A program made the position numbers and the translations under genes. From the NCBI GenBank assembly GCA_029953675.1, contig JAMWBK010000006.1, forward strand, positions 868,001 to 932,000: a stretch of DNA of 64,000 nt, in the 5' to 3' direction. The notes beneath the pieces were generated by a model, which worked only from the letters and a program-made list of their open reading frames with translations, did not search any database and was not told the DNA's origin. This DNA comes from Rhodosorus marinus. Its lineage: Eukaryota > Rhodophyta > Stylonematophyceae > Stylonematales > Stylonemataceae. Positions 42,463 through 54,662 of the stretch are shown piece by piece. Each line of letters starts with the position of its first letter. Position 1 is the stretch's first letter.

Positions 42463-44938
42463 ATGAATCTTCAAGGCAGTCGAATACTGGGCTTTCTTCT
42501 GCCTGGAGCTGGTGCCAGGCATCGATCACCAGCTCGGTTCAGAAGGTGGCTTTGTACGCGCGCAGAGAACTTTCAGCCAACGGAGGAGGTTCTAGATCAT
42601 GCAGTTAGGCATAGGACCAGACACATGGCGGTGGTTCTTGACCAGGTCTCCAACTTGAGAAATTTGGGATCCGTCTGTCGATCATGCGACGCGAACGGGG
42701 TACAAGATCTGCACATCATTCCGAAGAGGAGTGCAGGTGAGGCTCCGCTCACCACCGGCTGAGCAAGCCTTCTCAGAGTCAGCACCGCCTCAGCGACTTC
42801 TGCTGCTCAGTTGATTTCGGGTTTGTATTTACACAGGACAGAGCGAGGAGGAAGCTTTGGATCGTTCGAACAAGAAGTGGGCCTCGCAAGACTTCAACAA
42901 GATATCCAGAGGTGTTGACGCGTATCTATCAGTACACAGACATCTCAACGCAGAAGAGTGTGCTCAGGAGCTACGAGATCTTGGCTACAAAATTTATGCA
43001 TCCTCACTACACCATGAAGCCGTTGACCTAGATCAGGTTCCTTTGGGCGAACCTCTTGCGTTGGTATTCGGCAACGAGCGCACAGGAGTCAGCGATGAGT
43101 TTCTGAGTCTTGCAGATGGGTACTGTTCGGGCGCCACGCCGAGAAGAGAAAAGCAGAACCGCGGGTTTCATGGAGCTAAGGAGTTGGTCTGAGAATCTTC
43201 GATCTTCGTTCTAATTCCAGGTACTTTCGAATCCCAATGATGGGTCTCGTGGAGAGCTTTAACATTGCCGTAGCAGCCGCAGTCTCGATGGATTCTGTCA
43301 TCTCACGAGCCAGAGTTCAGCTTCCGGCTGAGAGCTTCTATCTCAGCTCGCACGAGCAGAACGTGCTCCTCCAGAAATGGACAGATCCCCATACGCTTGG
43401 ACATCAGAGAAAGGTGTGGTATCTCAGCTACCTCTTGGCTAATTCACTCCACATAGTGCTTGTTTACCAAGATAAGGGGACTGTTTTCTGCGCCAGGTTG
43501 TACAGCTTCTGCGCCCTCAGCTGACTTCCTTTGGACTAACCGAGGAGAAGCAGATGGCATCGCAAGGACTGTTCATGCGAAATAATGCCAACAATTCTTC
43601 CAGTTTGGATCTGAAGCAGTTGATGCTTCTAAACCAAGGCCCCGGGGTGAACCTGAACAGAAAGTTCCACAGAGCCAAGTTCGGAATCATTCACGATAGA
43701 GATCTCGGCCGTTCTCAACTGACCTTCCTTAAAACCCTCGTTGGTATGTCCACTGGATGGCTCACTGTGAAAATTCCTCGTTTTGCTGAGTTTCACAGCC
43801 TTCTGGTGTCTTCTCCAGGTCCATCCACACTGCTAACTTCGCGAACGACGGGTCTCCCCGTCGATGTTTTAAAGCCCGGCTTTGAGCGGGTGGTGAACTT
43901 TATCATCGACCAATTCTCAATGCGTGAGAGCAACGCGGACGATATCCTCGATGATCGACTGGAGGAGGTGAGCTCGAATTCAGCTTCACAGCGATGTTGC
44001 ATATCTTCAAAGAATAGCTGATGGCATTCACTTCACTTCCGTCAGACCCGACAAGCTGTGACTGAGGGATTCAAGACAGTCGCCGAGTTCGTTTACGGAC
44101 GTGAACTGGAAACCGACCACATTGAAGAGAAGATGGAGGAGGTGCTGTCAAAGGCGGTGTTCTCTGATATCCTCCGAGTCTTTTGCTCAGTCATTGGCAT
44201 CGCTCTTGATGACCTTCGAACAATCTTGGGAAGCATGCCACAGAGTGAAAACCCCACCCCTTTCGCGTAAGTCGTGGAGTTCACGTTCTCCTCAAGCCGG
44301 GTACCCGCTACAAGCTCTGTAGTGAACGGATAGTCCCCTTCGTGGGTTTGCTCGAATGGCAGGTCAATATTTGATGAAATTTTACAGCGTTTCGGAAAAG
44401 AAATTGATGGAAAAGGGCCAAACTTGATGTCCGAGCTCTTCAACGGTCCAGGTAAGATGGCCCCTGGCCCAGATCAGCACGCCGTTACCGTCACCTCTGA
44501 CCATACTGTTCCGCGATAGCGTTTCAATTTGAACGAAGGAGCCAACTTTCCGACCAGCAGCTTGTCCAACTTGAAGTATTGCTCAGATTTCACCACGACG
44601 CGTTTATTGCATACGAAATTCTTTCTCAGCGCAACTTGAAGGACTTCAAGCTTAGCGATGAAACCAAGATGCGAATCACTTGTTCCAGAACAATGCCGTA
44701 TGAGGTATCATAGTCAATTGTTTCTCGTTGATCCATCTACTACTTATTATTTTGCCTAACGCTCGAATCGTTTGCTTCCTTCAAGTGTATGATCGTCAAC
44801 GCCTTCCAAGAGACACTACCAGAGGATCAATGTACAGACGAGCAAGGCCAAGTGCAGCGGAGCGGATTGGCCAATGCTCTATTCGAAATACTGACAGAGC
44901 TCTCTGAGCTGAAAATATCAACGCGGAGGAGGAGATGA
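42463..44938 (+). CDS. SpoU (TrmH) RNA 2'-O-methyltransferase with unknown helical C-terminal half
   Basis: Nine exons, join(42463-42736, 42837-43119, 43221-43413, 43497-43743, 43819-43967, 44046-44266, 44363-44451, 44520-44704, 44786-44938), give 597 residues with every junction in phase. Residues 1 to about 250 are a SpoU/TrmH domain with all three motifs: VVLDQVSNLRNLGSVCRSCDA, LALVFGNERTGVS and FRIPMMGLVESFNIAVAAA. These proteins use S-adenosylmethionine to methylate ribose in tRNA or rRNA through a knotted fold. Residues of about 250-597 are unknown: mostly helical, charged, with two similar segments (PGFERVVNFIIDQF and EGFKTVAEFVYG, each followed by an acidic helix). The two halves may be separate genes: the second could start at the ATG at 43554, and exon 3 could run to a stop at 43524. 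I prefer one gene because the 83 bp between them has good intron borders and keeps frame. Confidence 0.75.
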
Positions 44939-45025
44939 GCTCACTTACTTTGATACCCGAAGACAACCACGAACCGAACACAGCGTGCTCTGCTCACCGC
45001 GGTAGAGGACGTGGCGACCAGGCTT

Positions 45026-45778
45026 TCACTCGTTTTCGGATTCAGCCTGTTCGGCTTCCTTAGCAGGCTCGAACGTCATGGTTACCGAGTTGACACAGTA
45101 GCGAAGTCCGGTTTTTGTTTTGTCGGGAAAGTGATGCCCAAGATGCGCCTGGCACTAGGAATTTTGAACCGCAGTAGGAAACTAACTTTTTAGGACTATT
45201 CTCGTCTTCAACAGGGAAGAGATTAAATAGAGAATCATGACCCCTTACTTTTGAACAGAGAATCTCAATCCGAAACATGTGGTGCGAAAGATCTAGCTTG
45301 TCCGTCACGGCTTCTTCAACGACCGGTGCTGTGAACCTAAGGAGCGCGGTTCGGTTAGTCGGTGGTCACAGTTTACTCGGAAGAGACAAGGAACTGGACT
45401 TACGATGGCCAGCCGGTGCCCGAATCAAACTTGTCCTCGGAGCTGAACAATGTAGAGCCGCAGCATCTAATCACAAACGTTGCAGAAGGGATGATAAAAC
45501 CCAAATCCAAAACGACATCTGCCCAGTTTCAGGGTGACCTAACTATGCCCGTAGGGGTTTTGCAAAGAATCATAGACTTACTTGCAGTGATAAGAGCCTG
45601 ACCGCTTCTCATTCCATAGATTCCCGGTGAACGCCTTCTCCGTTCCCCCAAGCCTTGCAACACGGTACTCCTCTTCCGTCAGCTTCTCTTTGTACGGATC
45701 GGAATCCGCAAGCCTACAAATCCGAACTGATCGAGCCGGCCTAAAACGTAGACCAGGCAAAACAGAGAACGCCATCAT
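45026..45778 (-). CDS. msrB: Peptide methionine-R-sulfoxide reductase (MsrB)
   Basis: Four exons, complement(join(45026-45154, 45249-45336, 45404-45466, 45582-45778)), encode 158 residues. The family order is complete: [21 protein letters not shown], then the first zinc pair in [22 protein letters not shown], the second zinc pair in [14 protein letters not shown], and the catalytic cysteine in GLRYCVNS. The enzyme reduces the R form of methionine sulfoxide in proteins with thioredoxin. A short Arg-rich N-terminus ([16 protein letters not shown]) may be a targeting peptide. The first zinc motif is spelled by the join of exons 1 and 2, which confirms that intron; the acceptor at 45155 was chosen because it gives CxxC. 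The stop lies 87 bp from that of the convergent SpoU gene. Confidence 0.93.
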
Positions 45779-46105
45779 GTAGTCTTCTTAACGCCGCAAC
45801 TACACACTCTTCTCCCTATACTCCGTCTTTACGCTAGCCGAGCTTGATACAGTTGCACCTCACGCAATAGACTATGCAATGGATATTGAGATCGGATTTG
45901 GATGGAAGCCCAAATTGGCTGTGGACAGGGGGTAACTCTTTCCTTCTCTTTTTAGATTCTTCTTGAGACTTGATGTGGATGTAAATGTGCACAGGACCTG
46001 GTGTTCGCTGGTCCACAAGAACAAGACGGCGCCTTTTCTTGCGAGGTTGCAGATACAAAAGCGACACCAAGTTTTAAGAAAATAACCGAACTTTTTATTT
46101 GTTAA
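45779..46105. other. Spacer between MsrB and RPL17
   Basis: About 330 bp between the MsrB start and the RPL17 stop, both on the minus strand. No gene seen. Confidence 0.6.
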
Positions 46106-47072
46106 CTATGCTGCAACTCCACTTCGAAGTCTGGGCGCCTTCCGCTTTGGCGTAGAGTCTGGCTCGGCCGCGACACCCTCCTGAAAAACATTCGGAAGCA
46201 GCAGAAGTCGTATAAATATGTTCAGGGACGGGCTATCAAGACCGGGGTGAACGATTTTCTGAACAACGTTTCAAGCAGTGCTAAGGCGTACCTCTCTCTG
46301 TGTCAACCACATTTCAACGTGGCACGGATGGTTCATGAACGCGTTGATTCTTCCGTGGGCTCTGTAAGTTCGACGTCTACCTTGCATGGCCTTGTTGACC
46401 TGAACGTGCTCGATGAACATTTGGTCGGGGTTGAGTTCCTTCATGGTAGCATTTCCTTCGGCGTTCTTCAGAAGCGAAAGCATGAACTCGCACGACTTGA
46501 CTGGCCACCGACCGTTGCAAACCTGCCAGGCACCACCCATAACCAACAAGTTTAGAAGCCAAGTCACGGTCATCGATTTCACAACCTGTATTCTCGAGCC
46601 TATGGAGGAGCCCTTTCCGGGCCAACTGGGCACCCTCATCCCTCACGCCCACCCTCTCGCCTCCCCATAGCCTCACAAACTTCACCAGACGCATCTTACC
46701 TTGTACTTCTTGCACTGAGCCTTGCGGCCGACACCATATCGGTACCTCTTGAAAGGAATAATATCCTCCTTCTTCATGACCTTCTCAAGATAAGCCTGCG
46801 CATCCTTCAACGCCATCCCCTTGATCGCCTGCGCAGTCTCATGGGTGTTCTTGAACTTGATCCGAATGTCTTGCCCACTCGTCTTGCAAGCTATAGGATA
46901 AACAAAAAAAAAAAAAACCAAACCACCAATACAATAGCGGGTCAGCAAAGGAAGACGCAGTCGAATCGAGAGAGACCAGACGACACAATGCCAAAAACCA
47001 GCCCTCCCAAGAAACAAAATAAAACTTACTGTTGCTGGAATTCTCCGGCTCCCTAGAGTAACGCTTCACCAT
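46106..47072 (-). CDS. RPL17: 60S ribosomal protein uL22 (RPL17)
   Basis: Four exons, complement(join(46106-46180, 46292-46522, 46700-46890, 47030-47072)), encode 179 residues. The protein begins [14 protein letters not shown] and continues [37 protein letters not shown] and [15 protein letters not shown], diagnostic for eukaryotic uL22 (RPL17). It lines the exit tunnel of the cytosolic large ribosomal subunit. The third exon border was set by the plant-like spacing between GVGR and GRWP. The last exon is a short basic tail ([14 protein letters not shown]). Introns range from 111 to 177 bp. Confidence 0.95.
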
Positions 47073-48878
47073 CTTGTCCTAAGTATTCCTCTCCCGCCTA
47101 CAAGAACACAAGCCTACCCTCCTTCCTCAACCTCCTCACCCCCACAAGTCCATCTACTCCAAACCTAATTCCCCCAAATTGACTCCTTCCCCCAAGAGAG
47201 CCCAACGCGCCAACGGCCGCGTACTCCGTCCGAAAGCACTCGCCCTGAAGTGCTACCAAAAAAATAAACAAAACTCAATACCTTTGATAAAAGGACAGAC
47301 TGTCTATCCACTGATATTTGTTTTCCATTATTTTGAAGCGCTCGTAGCAGTTTTTCAGGCCGTTTTTGATGGAAGCGTTTTTTTATTTACGAAAAGGGTA
47401 TAGGTCGTCGACGACGGCGTGGTTTTTATCCTTTTTTGGGGGTCGCATTGTTGGGAATTTGTTGGAAAGGGATGAATTCTAGGGGTTACGAGGAAACTAA
47501 AAATGTGGAAAATAATGTTTTTAAAAACTTTTATGGATCTTTTCTGTGTCGAATTTGGCGGTTTGAGTTACCGGTGGTTTTCGAGGTAATAATTTCATGA
47601 TCCCTATTGGGTAGCTGGGATATAGTAAGGTATGTTTTGTACTATAATACTAATGACTATGTTGAGCTTGTGGGGGATAGTGGAAAGGGAAGACAAAGCA
47701 AAGACCGGGCGTTGTCGACGGGACGTGGGGAGGGTTGGGGTGAGAGCTGCTAACCTCAAACGGCGGAGAGCAGGCTCTCCTGAGGAATTAGAAATCCGAA
47801 CCGCCAAATCAAGTAAGCTAAGACTCTGCGAGTCCGAGGGACCGAAAGTGTCAGGGAAGAAACGGGGGTTGGAAGTTTGACCTTGCCGTTGTTCAAGACG
47901 GGCTGCTGTTAGCTGTTTTTTTTTTGCTGGGATTTGACTCGTCTCACGTTGGCTGCCGTGACCTGTGTGGAAGGGGATGTCCGCGGCTTCTTTGCTTGCG
48001 TATGGAGGGATAGGGGATGCCAAATTCAGCGAAACGGCAGGTCGAGAAATGTGGAAAGTTGAATCGAGAGCCAGTGGGGGCAACCCATGGAACCTCTGTG
48101 GCTTGTGCTGGTCAGTCTAGTTATACGATATAGTACTAAGTCAGAGAAGCATCCGGCACAGTCTAAATTCTGGGCTATGTCAACGTCGATCAGTGGGTTG
48201 AAAACAAGACTGGCCCACCAGCAGTAGAGCACACAAGCCTCGCGAAATCACGCGTTTGCGTTATCTCCCGTTGAGGATTCTGCAAACTCCCCGGGTGATC
48301 ATCTCTGTCCCATGTACGGCATTCTTGGCCGAGATGTAGATTCTCCTTAGTGGTCCCTTTCCGAGCTTCTCTGTACTGAATGGACAAGTGCCCATGGCCT
48401 CCAAACGTTGGAAACTTATCTATATGGAGGTTTTCTGTTTCTTCCCGATGTACTGATAGAAAACCTTGAGAATGTGGCAACCTCCCTGTAGTTTGGGAAA
48501 CACAGTGTTAGTACTGATATATGTGTTTTGCGCTGGGTGTTCCTTGTCTCGGTCATTTCGCCGTGGTCTCCTAGGGACTACAGGGAGAGACCCACGGGAA
48601 GCCTTCCAGTGATCAGCTGACTCTTAAGCGCACGTTCCTACTCATTTCGTACTTCGATGTTGCGATTTTGTTCTCAATACTTTATGTTTACTCCTCCTCT
48701 CCAATGCAATACCGCAGCTTGTCAGAAACGGAACAGATGTTCATCGTCGTTCACCCACTTGTCGGACTGGTCGGCGTTTCCAAAACTGAAGAGCAGCCAA
48801 GAAACCAAAAAATAATCACGAATAAGGAAAACTCGATCTACCTTTAACTCTTCATCCTTAGCCAAGGTCCCAGCCGAC
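47073..48878. other. Intergenic region with one weak open frame
   Basis: About 1.8 kb. The first 100 bp are the C/A-rich flank of RPL17. From 47400 to 47630 the plus strand is G/T-rich, like the tract before other starts. It is followed by an ATG-started open frame at 47632-47880 for an 82-residue, Arg/Lys-rich protein (ends GKKRGLEV) that I do not recognise. Without a family match or splice support it remains doubtful. Nothing else is supported. Confidence 0.35.
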
Positions 48879-50266
48879 TTAAACCATCGCCGCAGCAGCT
48901 TTGGCCTTTGACGACAAGCCTACAAGCTCAGTGCTGCTGGCAATCTCCTCTCTTGTAGAGCCAGTTGGGATGTCAGGAATGGAGTACCACTTGGTGGGTA
49001 CGGCCATGGCCGGTAGAATGCTCTGCGCATGGGCTCGAAGCCACTTGTCCGTAAGTCTCGCACCTGGGAGCCCGGAGCAATGTCGTTTAGCTGTTCTACA
49101 TGAAACAAAGGGGATATGAGGTTAATTGGTGGTTGCACATACCGGCCTTGGTTTGCACCGCCACGGCAATCTCCTGTCCAGAGTTTCCGTCTCCGACCGG
49201 GAAAGCAACTGCCTTCTCTACACTTGGGTGCATCGCCATAGTTTGCTCGACGTCAAACATATCCACCCGGACTCTCTTCTCAACGCTTTCAAGATTGGCA
49301 GGCACTTGAGCTTGGAACTCTCGAACAATTCTCTCCGATTGCGGTGGGACGAGGGTACCAGCGCCGTCCGCAACACTAGCGGCAAGGGTGGCCTGCGCAG
49401 CGACTGTGCTCGCTGCAGCGCCAGACTGTGACAAATGAGGAGATGAAACCTCAGACGTTTGCGCGCTTCCCTATTGTGCGAGTGAAGTCTCACCTGCAGA
49501 ACAAGCTTCGATGTATCGCCCAGGATTTCGCTGATTTGAGAAGTTTTCACAACCGCATCTTGCGCAGTATCGTTCGCTTCCGCAGCGGTAGCCGCAGTCA
49601 AAATGGCCGCGCCCTCAGTTTCCTCGAGTTGCAACTGTACCGGGGCAGGTTTGGGTGATTTCTCTGCGGCAACAGCGGTCTTGGCAAGGGCGTTTACTTC
49701 GCTCATCTGCCCAATCTCGGTGTCGAGCTGGTTTACGTGAGTAGCAAGCTCGTCAACTGAACGCTTATAGTCCCTCTGGAACTCTTGCTCGTACTTGGCC
49801 TGTTGCATCGCAACTTCATCCAGTTTCGCGCGGAGATCACCCCTGTGCTCTTGATCAAACTGCTGTTGCGCAGCCGACAGTTGGGTTAGCCTAAAAAGGT
49901 TCAGCCAAGCAAACGAAGGATTAGCTATTTTCTACGAGCACTCGCACTGGGAACAACGGCACGGGAGACGATTGCATACTGTGATATCTTTCGCCGGAAT
50001 TCAACTTCTGATTCTTCCATGAACTGCCGCTCTGCGTTCATTCGGTTCGCTCGGAGAACCACTTCGCGATTTACTCTCGTCAGTTCCTCGGCCTCTTTCT
50101 CCGCCACTCTACTGCGAGTCTCGTCCTTCAACGACTCGAGGATCAAGTCCCGCCTCTTCAGAACATCCTCCGAAATCACAGCAGGAGCTGCGGGGACCGC
50201 ATCTTCCACTATGCTAGTCCCGAGTCCGGATGTCGTCAGGTCCGCCGCTTCCATATCCTTCTGCAT
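48879..50266 (-). CDS. Truncated tandem copy: coiled coil plus AMP-binding C-terminal domain
   Basis: Four exons, complement(join(48879-49063, 49143-49425, 49494-49890, 49980-50266)), encode 383 residues from the ATG at 50266. It corresponds residue by residue to the last four exons of the larger gene at 51482-54662. Exons of 397, 283 and 185 bp are identical in length in the two genes, and splice phases agree. The protein has a long, Ala/Glu/Gln/Lys-rich coiled coil (LILESLKDETRSRVAEKEAEEL; KRSVDELATHVNQLDTEIGQ), then a domain like the C-terminal lid of adenylate-forming enzymes (RVRVDMFDVEQTMAMHPSVEKAVAFPV; TKWYSIPDIPTGSTREE). The adenylation core is absent. The frame is open throughout and splice sites are kept, so it does not look like a dead fragment. 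A possible upstream non-coding exon lies near 50345-50400. Function unknown. Confidence 0.75.
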
Positions 50267-51481
50267 CGCTTCCAGGCGCGTACTGAGACGTTACAAATCC
50301 ATCGACAAATCTGTTAGCTCCGTTCCGAAAACGTTTTACTCCACTTCGGCCTCTGCACACTCACCCGCGTGTACTCAATCCCAAAAGTCCGTCCTAGTCT
50401 AACCCACGATGTCTACCTGGACTTCCTCCAAGTCTATCAAACCAAAAAAGAAATATAAGACAAACAGAAAGCTGGTTATGGTTCTTACTCGCTGGTTAAG
50501 ACAGCATTTGATGGTTCCTAGAGAAAACAACAACAAAATAACAGTCGTCTTAGGATCGCTTTCAAGATCCCTAAACGCAATTCCCTCCCCACCCCTTGCT
50601 CTCCTTCCCTCAAACAGAGTCTCCCTCAACCATTGCTCATCAACTGCCTCTCCAAAAAACCCACCCCATGACCGTTTCCATTAAAAACCCCAATAAAAGG
50701 CATAAAAAGCCACACCAAATTTTCATTCTTTTTTCCAGGGGGCATAGGAATTCATTGGTTTTTTCAGATTTTGTTTTTAAAAAAATCAAAGTCCCCGAGT
50801 TTTTACCTTTCAGCACCTTTTTCCAAAAATCATTCTCTGAATCCTGAAGGGGTGCTGATGGGACCATGTCGAAGGAGTTTGTATATTTTTTAGTAAAGTA
50901 TTCCCAAGATATCTGGAGTATTTAAATATGTTGGCGGTTGCTTTGTACCCCCTAGCCGCCGGAGAGTTTGAATTCGCTTCTTTGTGATTGGTCAGGATTT
51001 ATTGTAGTACGGTAGTAGCAATGTACTAATCTTCTGCCGCGGGGTTAAGTTTTGGTGTCCCAGCGAAGTGGCAAGAGTGGGATGTGGTTTCAGGCGCAGC
51101 GGTGCGAGGCCGAAAGCGGCCTGAAAGTTCGCACTTTACTTAGCCGCAGTGCATGCCCTTGAGCTTCCAAGAATCATCAGCGGTGCTGTGTGGCTTTCTC
51201 GCAGGTGAGCTTACTACAAAGGTCGGTGTTGTGTGGTGAGGAGCTTCTCGTCCTGAATATATGATATGTTTATTCCTCGTCCCTAGAGTCGCGAAACCGG
51301 AAAGAAGGAGATTAGCAACCAATGCTTCTGCCGCCCCTAATGTGCTGTCGTTCACCACGCCAGCGTCCAACCAGCCGGTATCTCAAAACTTTGCAGAGCA
51401 GCAAAGAATGCAAACAAAAAGGAAAGCAAAAATCTCATCTACTGTGGAAACACCCCGCGATTGCAGCCCCGAGCTCCGAAA
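50267..51481. other. Region between the tandem copies
   Basis: About 1.2 kb that separates the large gene's stop from the start of the truncated copy, so the copy probably has its own promoter. Next to the copy the plus strand is C/A-rich (50560-50720). No gene seen. Confidence 0.5.
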
Positions 51482-54400
51482 TCAAACCGCCATCGCGGTC
51501 GCTTGCGCTGGTGCTGCAAATTCCACCAGCTCATTGCTGCTCGCGATATCTTCTCGGGTAGCTCCAACTGGAATCTCAGAAATTGAGTACCACTTCGAAG
51601 GGACTGCAATGGTCGGTAGAATACTCTGAGCATGGACCTTGAGCCATTTGTCAGTGACCCTCGCGCCTAAAAGCAACGAGAAGCGTCCATTAGCATGCTA
51701 CGTACAAAACCGAAAAGCCAGAGGTGGATGCAGCTGTTCTACGCAATATACACATACCGGGTTTGGTCTTCACAGCTACCGCAATCTCAGGGGCGGAACT
51801 CCCATCTGAGACAGGGAAAGCGACGGCCTTTTCTACACTTGGGTGCATCGCCATAGTTCTCTCGATATCAGCCATTTCCACCCGAACTCTCTTCTCAACG
51901 CTATCAAGACCAGTCGGAACTTGAGCTTGGAATTCCTGAACAATTCTCTCCGGTCTACTCGGGACTAGATAGCCAGCATCATGGGCTGCGTCAGCCGATT
52001 TGTTGGCAAGCACAGCAGCACTAGCCGCTGCAGCTCCAGCCTATGGCAAATCACACAAATAGCAGTTCAGCTATTGGAATTTTTTGATGAACGTGTGCTC
52101 CCCGCAACAATCTCACCCCAACCGCTAGTGTGCCTGCCTCTGCAAGCATGCCATTCGTCTTGGAAGTAGTTCCGACAGCATCCTTAGCATTTTGTTCCGC
52201 TTCTTTGGCTTGGGTTGCGGCAGATATTGCCGTGTTCTCAACGTCCTCTGTTTGAAGATGGACAATGGCAGGTTGCGATGACTTATCGCTGAGCATGGCC
52301 GTCTTCGCGAGGAAGATGACTTCGCTCAGCTGTCCAATTTCAGCATCAAGCTGGTTCAGCTCAGTAGCCAACTCGTCAACTGACCGCTTGTGATCGTTGT
52401 GGAACTCTTCCTGGTACTTGGCTTGCAATCTCGAAACCTCGCTAAGCTTTGCCAATAGATCACCCCGTGTCTCCTCATCGAATTGCTGCTGCGCCGCTGA
52501 CAAGGAGATAAGTCTGGGTAGTGACGAACATCGAAAATCCACAATGTCAGATTAGCACGCTCTCAAAGGATTTCAAAGACGCGAGACCGTCAGCTTTTGA
52601 GTGCGTACTGCGATATCTTCTTCCGGATGCCGACTTCTTTATCCTCCATGAATTCTCGCTCGGAATTCATTCGACCGGCTCGCAGATCTAGCTCGTGATT
52701 TGCTCGCCTCAAATCTTCCGCATCCTTCTCCGCAACCATGCGGCGAGACTCGTCCTTCAGAGACTCCAGAACCAACGCTTGCTTTCTGAGCATGTCTCCG
52801 GATACTAAGCCGGTGTACGCCTGATCCTCTCCTTCAAGGGCACTGGTCACAAGTGCGGAGGTTGTCAGGTCGGCACCTTCCAACTCCTTTCTCATGGCGT
52901 CGGATTCCTTCTGTGGGAAAGATGATGCCTGTTGGAACAATTTGCGAGCGTGGTGAAGCGTTATTGTTCAGCCAATTGTCATCGGCAAAGGTCAATATCT
53001 TTCTCTGAAACAGTTGGCAACATGCTCACGAAAATCGCAGCTCGCGCAGATGCTCCAGCCACTTCAGTCATCTTCCTTGACTCCAGGTCAAAGCTAGCCG
53101 CTCCGGCTGCAGACAGAACTGACGTCTGTGAGAGGAGATCGTAGGCCACCTTGAGATTACCCTCACTGTCTATTTGACCTCGATCGCCAGTTAGAAACCA
53201 GACTACCCCTGTGCATAGACAGCGACAGCGATTGGAGGACTTAGTTAGATACAGTCAACGTCCGACATTCTGTGAAAACTTTGGTACTCTACCTTCAGCG
53301 TCTGTGTAAAGCGCAGCTTCGTTCAAAGTAGACTGGCCGATGTAGCCAACCGGGGCTACCATTTCTCCAGCAACCGCAATGTCGCCCTCAACGTCAACTG
53401 GTGAGACCTCCTTATTATCGTCAAAAATACGGAGTTGGCAACCCGCTACCGGCTTCCCTTGGGTTCCAACAGCTTTATCTTCCTTCACAACTGCTGTAGC
53501 AATTCCTGATGCTTGGGCGGGACCATAAGCCTCAAGAATAGAGGTTTTCAGGACTTCTTCAAGCGTCTGCACCTCAGTCTTGATTGTACCTGAAAACCAT
53601 GACACAGGGGATTCCTGGTCAATTCATCTAGTCAAACCATTCAGCGATTGGGCAGAGGCCAGGGAGAAGACGAACCTGGGCAGCTTCGAACAAACTCAAG
53701 GGCGGACGCATCGCTTCCAACCTCTCTTGTGTAAGTACAGATCTTCATAACATCAACAGCCGGCACACAAAGGTAGTTCATGCCGTCCTGCTGAATCAGT
53801 TCGGGGAGTTTGGAAACCACGAACGATTCTCCCGGGGTAAGAATCAGGCATCCGCCACTGGACAAGGAACTCACGAGGTGGAGAAGCCCGTGGACAGAAT
53901 GGACCGGATGTGCCAGAAGTGTGCAGTTAGTCTGATCAAGATTATACGTGGTCGTGAAGGCTTTTGCGGCACTGCTAACGACGGTGTGCGATACAGGCAA
54001 AAGAGTCGGGATGCCTTGCGATCGCGAGGATATAATAGCCGCTGGTTCCGACGGATCTTTTGTTCCGGAAGCTGGAGTGGAAATCGTTCCATTCTGCGTG
54101 TCAAGTACCACCTCAGCGGCACCCACAGAGCTTTCTACAGTCCAGTGTATCAACGACATAGCCTGAGCAATTCGGGCACAAACTTCGGATTTCTACGAAA
54201 AATGCGATGAGGAAGAGAAAATCAGCATGGAAAACAGATCAAAGCGTGCCTTGTAGCATCAAGTACCGTCGATATCAACACATTGGCGCCAGCGCTCTGC
54301 GCAGAGGAAGCAATAGATTCTTCGCTCGCATCGGGATCGACAAACAGTGCGGTTCCGCCCAAACTCTGAAGTGCAGCGAAGCAAACTACAGCCTCGAGGC

Positions 54401-54662
54401 TGTTCGGCAGCGCAAGAGTAATAATCGAGCCTGCACCAACGCCTGCACTCTCCATCGCGTTGGAAACAGATGCTACATTACCTGCCAGGTCCGCATAGGA
54501 GACATCGAACTTCTCTCCATCGCCCCCCGTTGGATAAACCTTCAACGCAATCGCTGTCCCATACTGCAGATTGACAATCTCGTGCAGAGAAGTCAGCTCC
54601 GGCATCGTGGTCTTCGAGCCGAAGAGCTTCTGGGAGATCGAACCCAACCCGAATCGAGACAT
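51482..54662 (-). CDS. Acyl-CoA-synthetase-like protein with coiled coil inserted at the domain hinge
   Basis: Eight exons, complement(join(51482-51666, 51758-52040, 52117-52513, 52609-52910, 53030-53202, 53293-53589, 53676-54192, 54267-54662)), encode 849 residues. Residues 1-430 follow the adenylation fold: VSYADLAGNVASVSNAMESAGV, then ILEAYGPAQASG, GKPVAGCQLRIFDD, and the conserved FLTGDRGQIDSEGNL. A block of about 300 residues follows, mostly coiled coil (about 462-695). Only then does the C-terminal lid appear (about 742-849: RVRVEMADIERTMAMHPSVEKAVAFPV, and the segment around IPVGATRED). The nucleotide P-loop (normally TSGTTGxPKG) reads SSRSQGIPT, YGxTE has lost its Glu, and the lid lysine (GK) is absent, so ligase chemistry is doubtful. 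No targeting signal is obvious. The downstream gene repeats the second half. Confidence 0.82.

Noticed and set aside
45249-45336. MsrB with only one of the two zinc CxxC motifs
   Set aside because: This appeared only with the acceptor gccag near 45150; the acceptor tag at 45155 adds the missing Cys and keeps frame.
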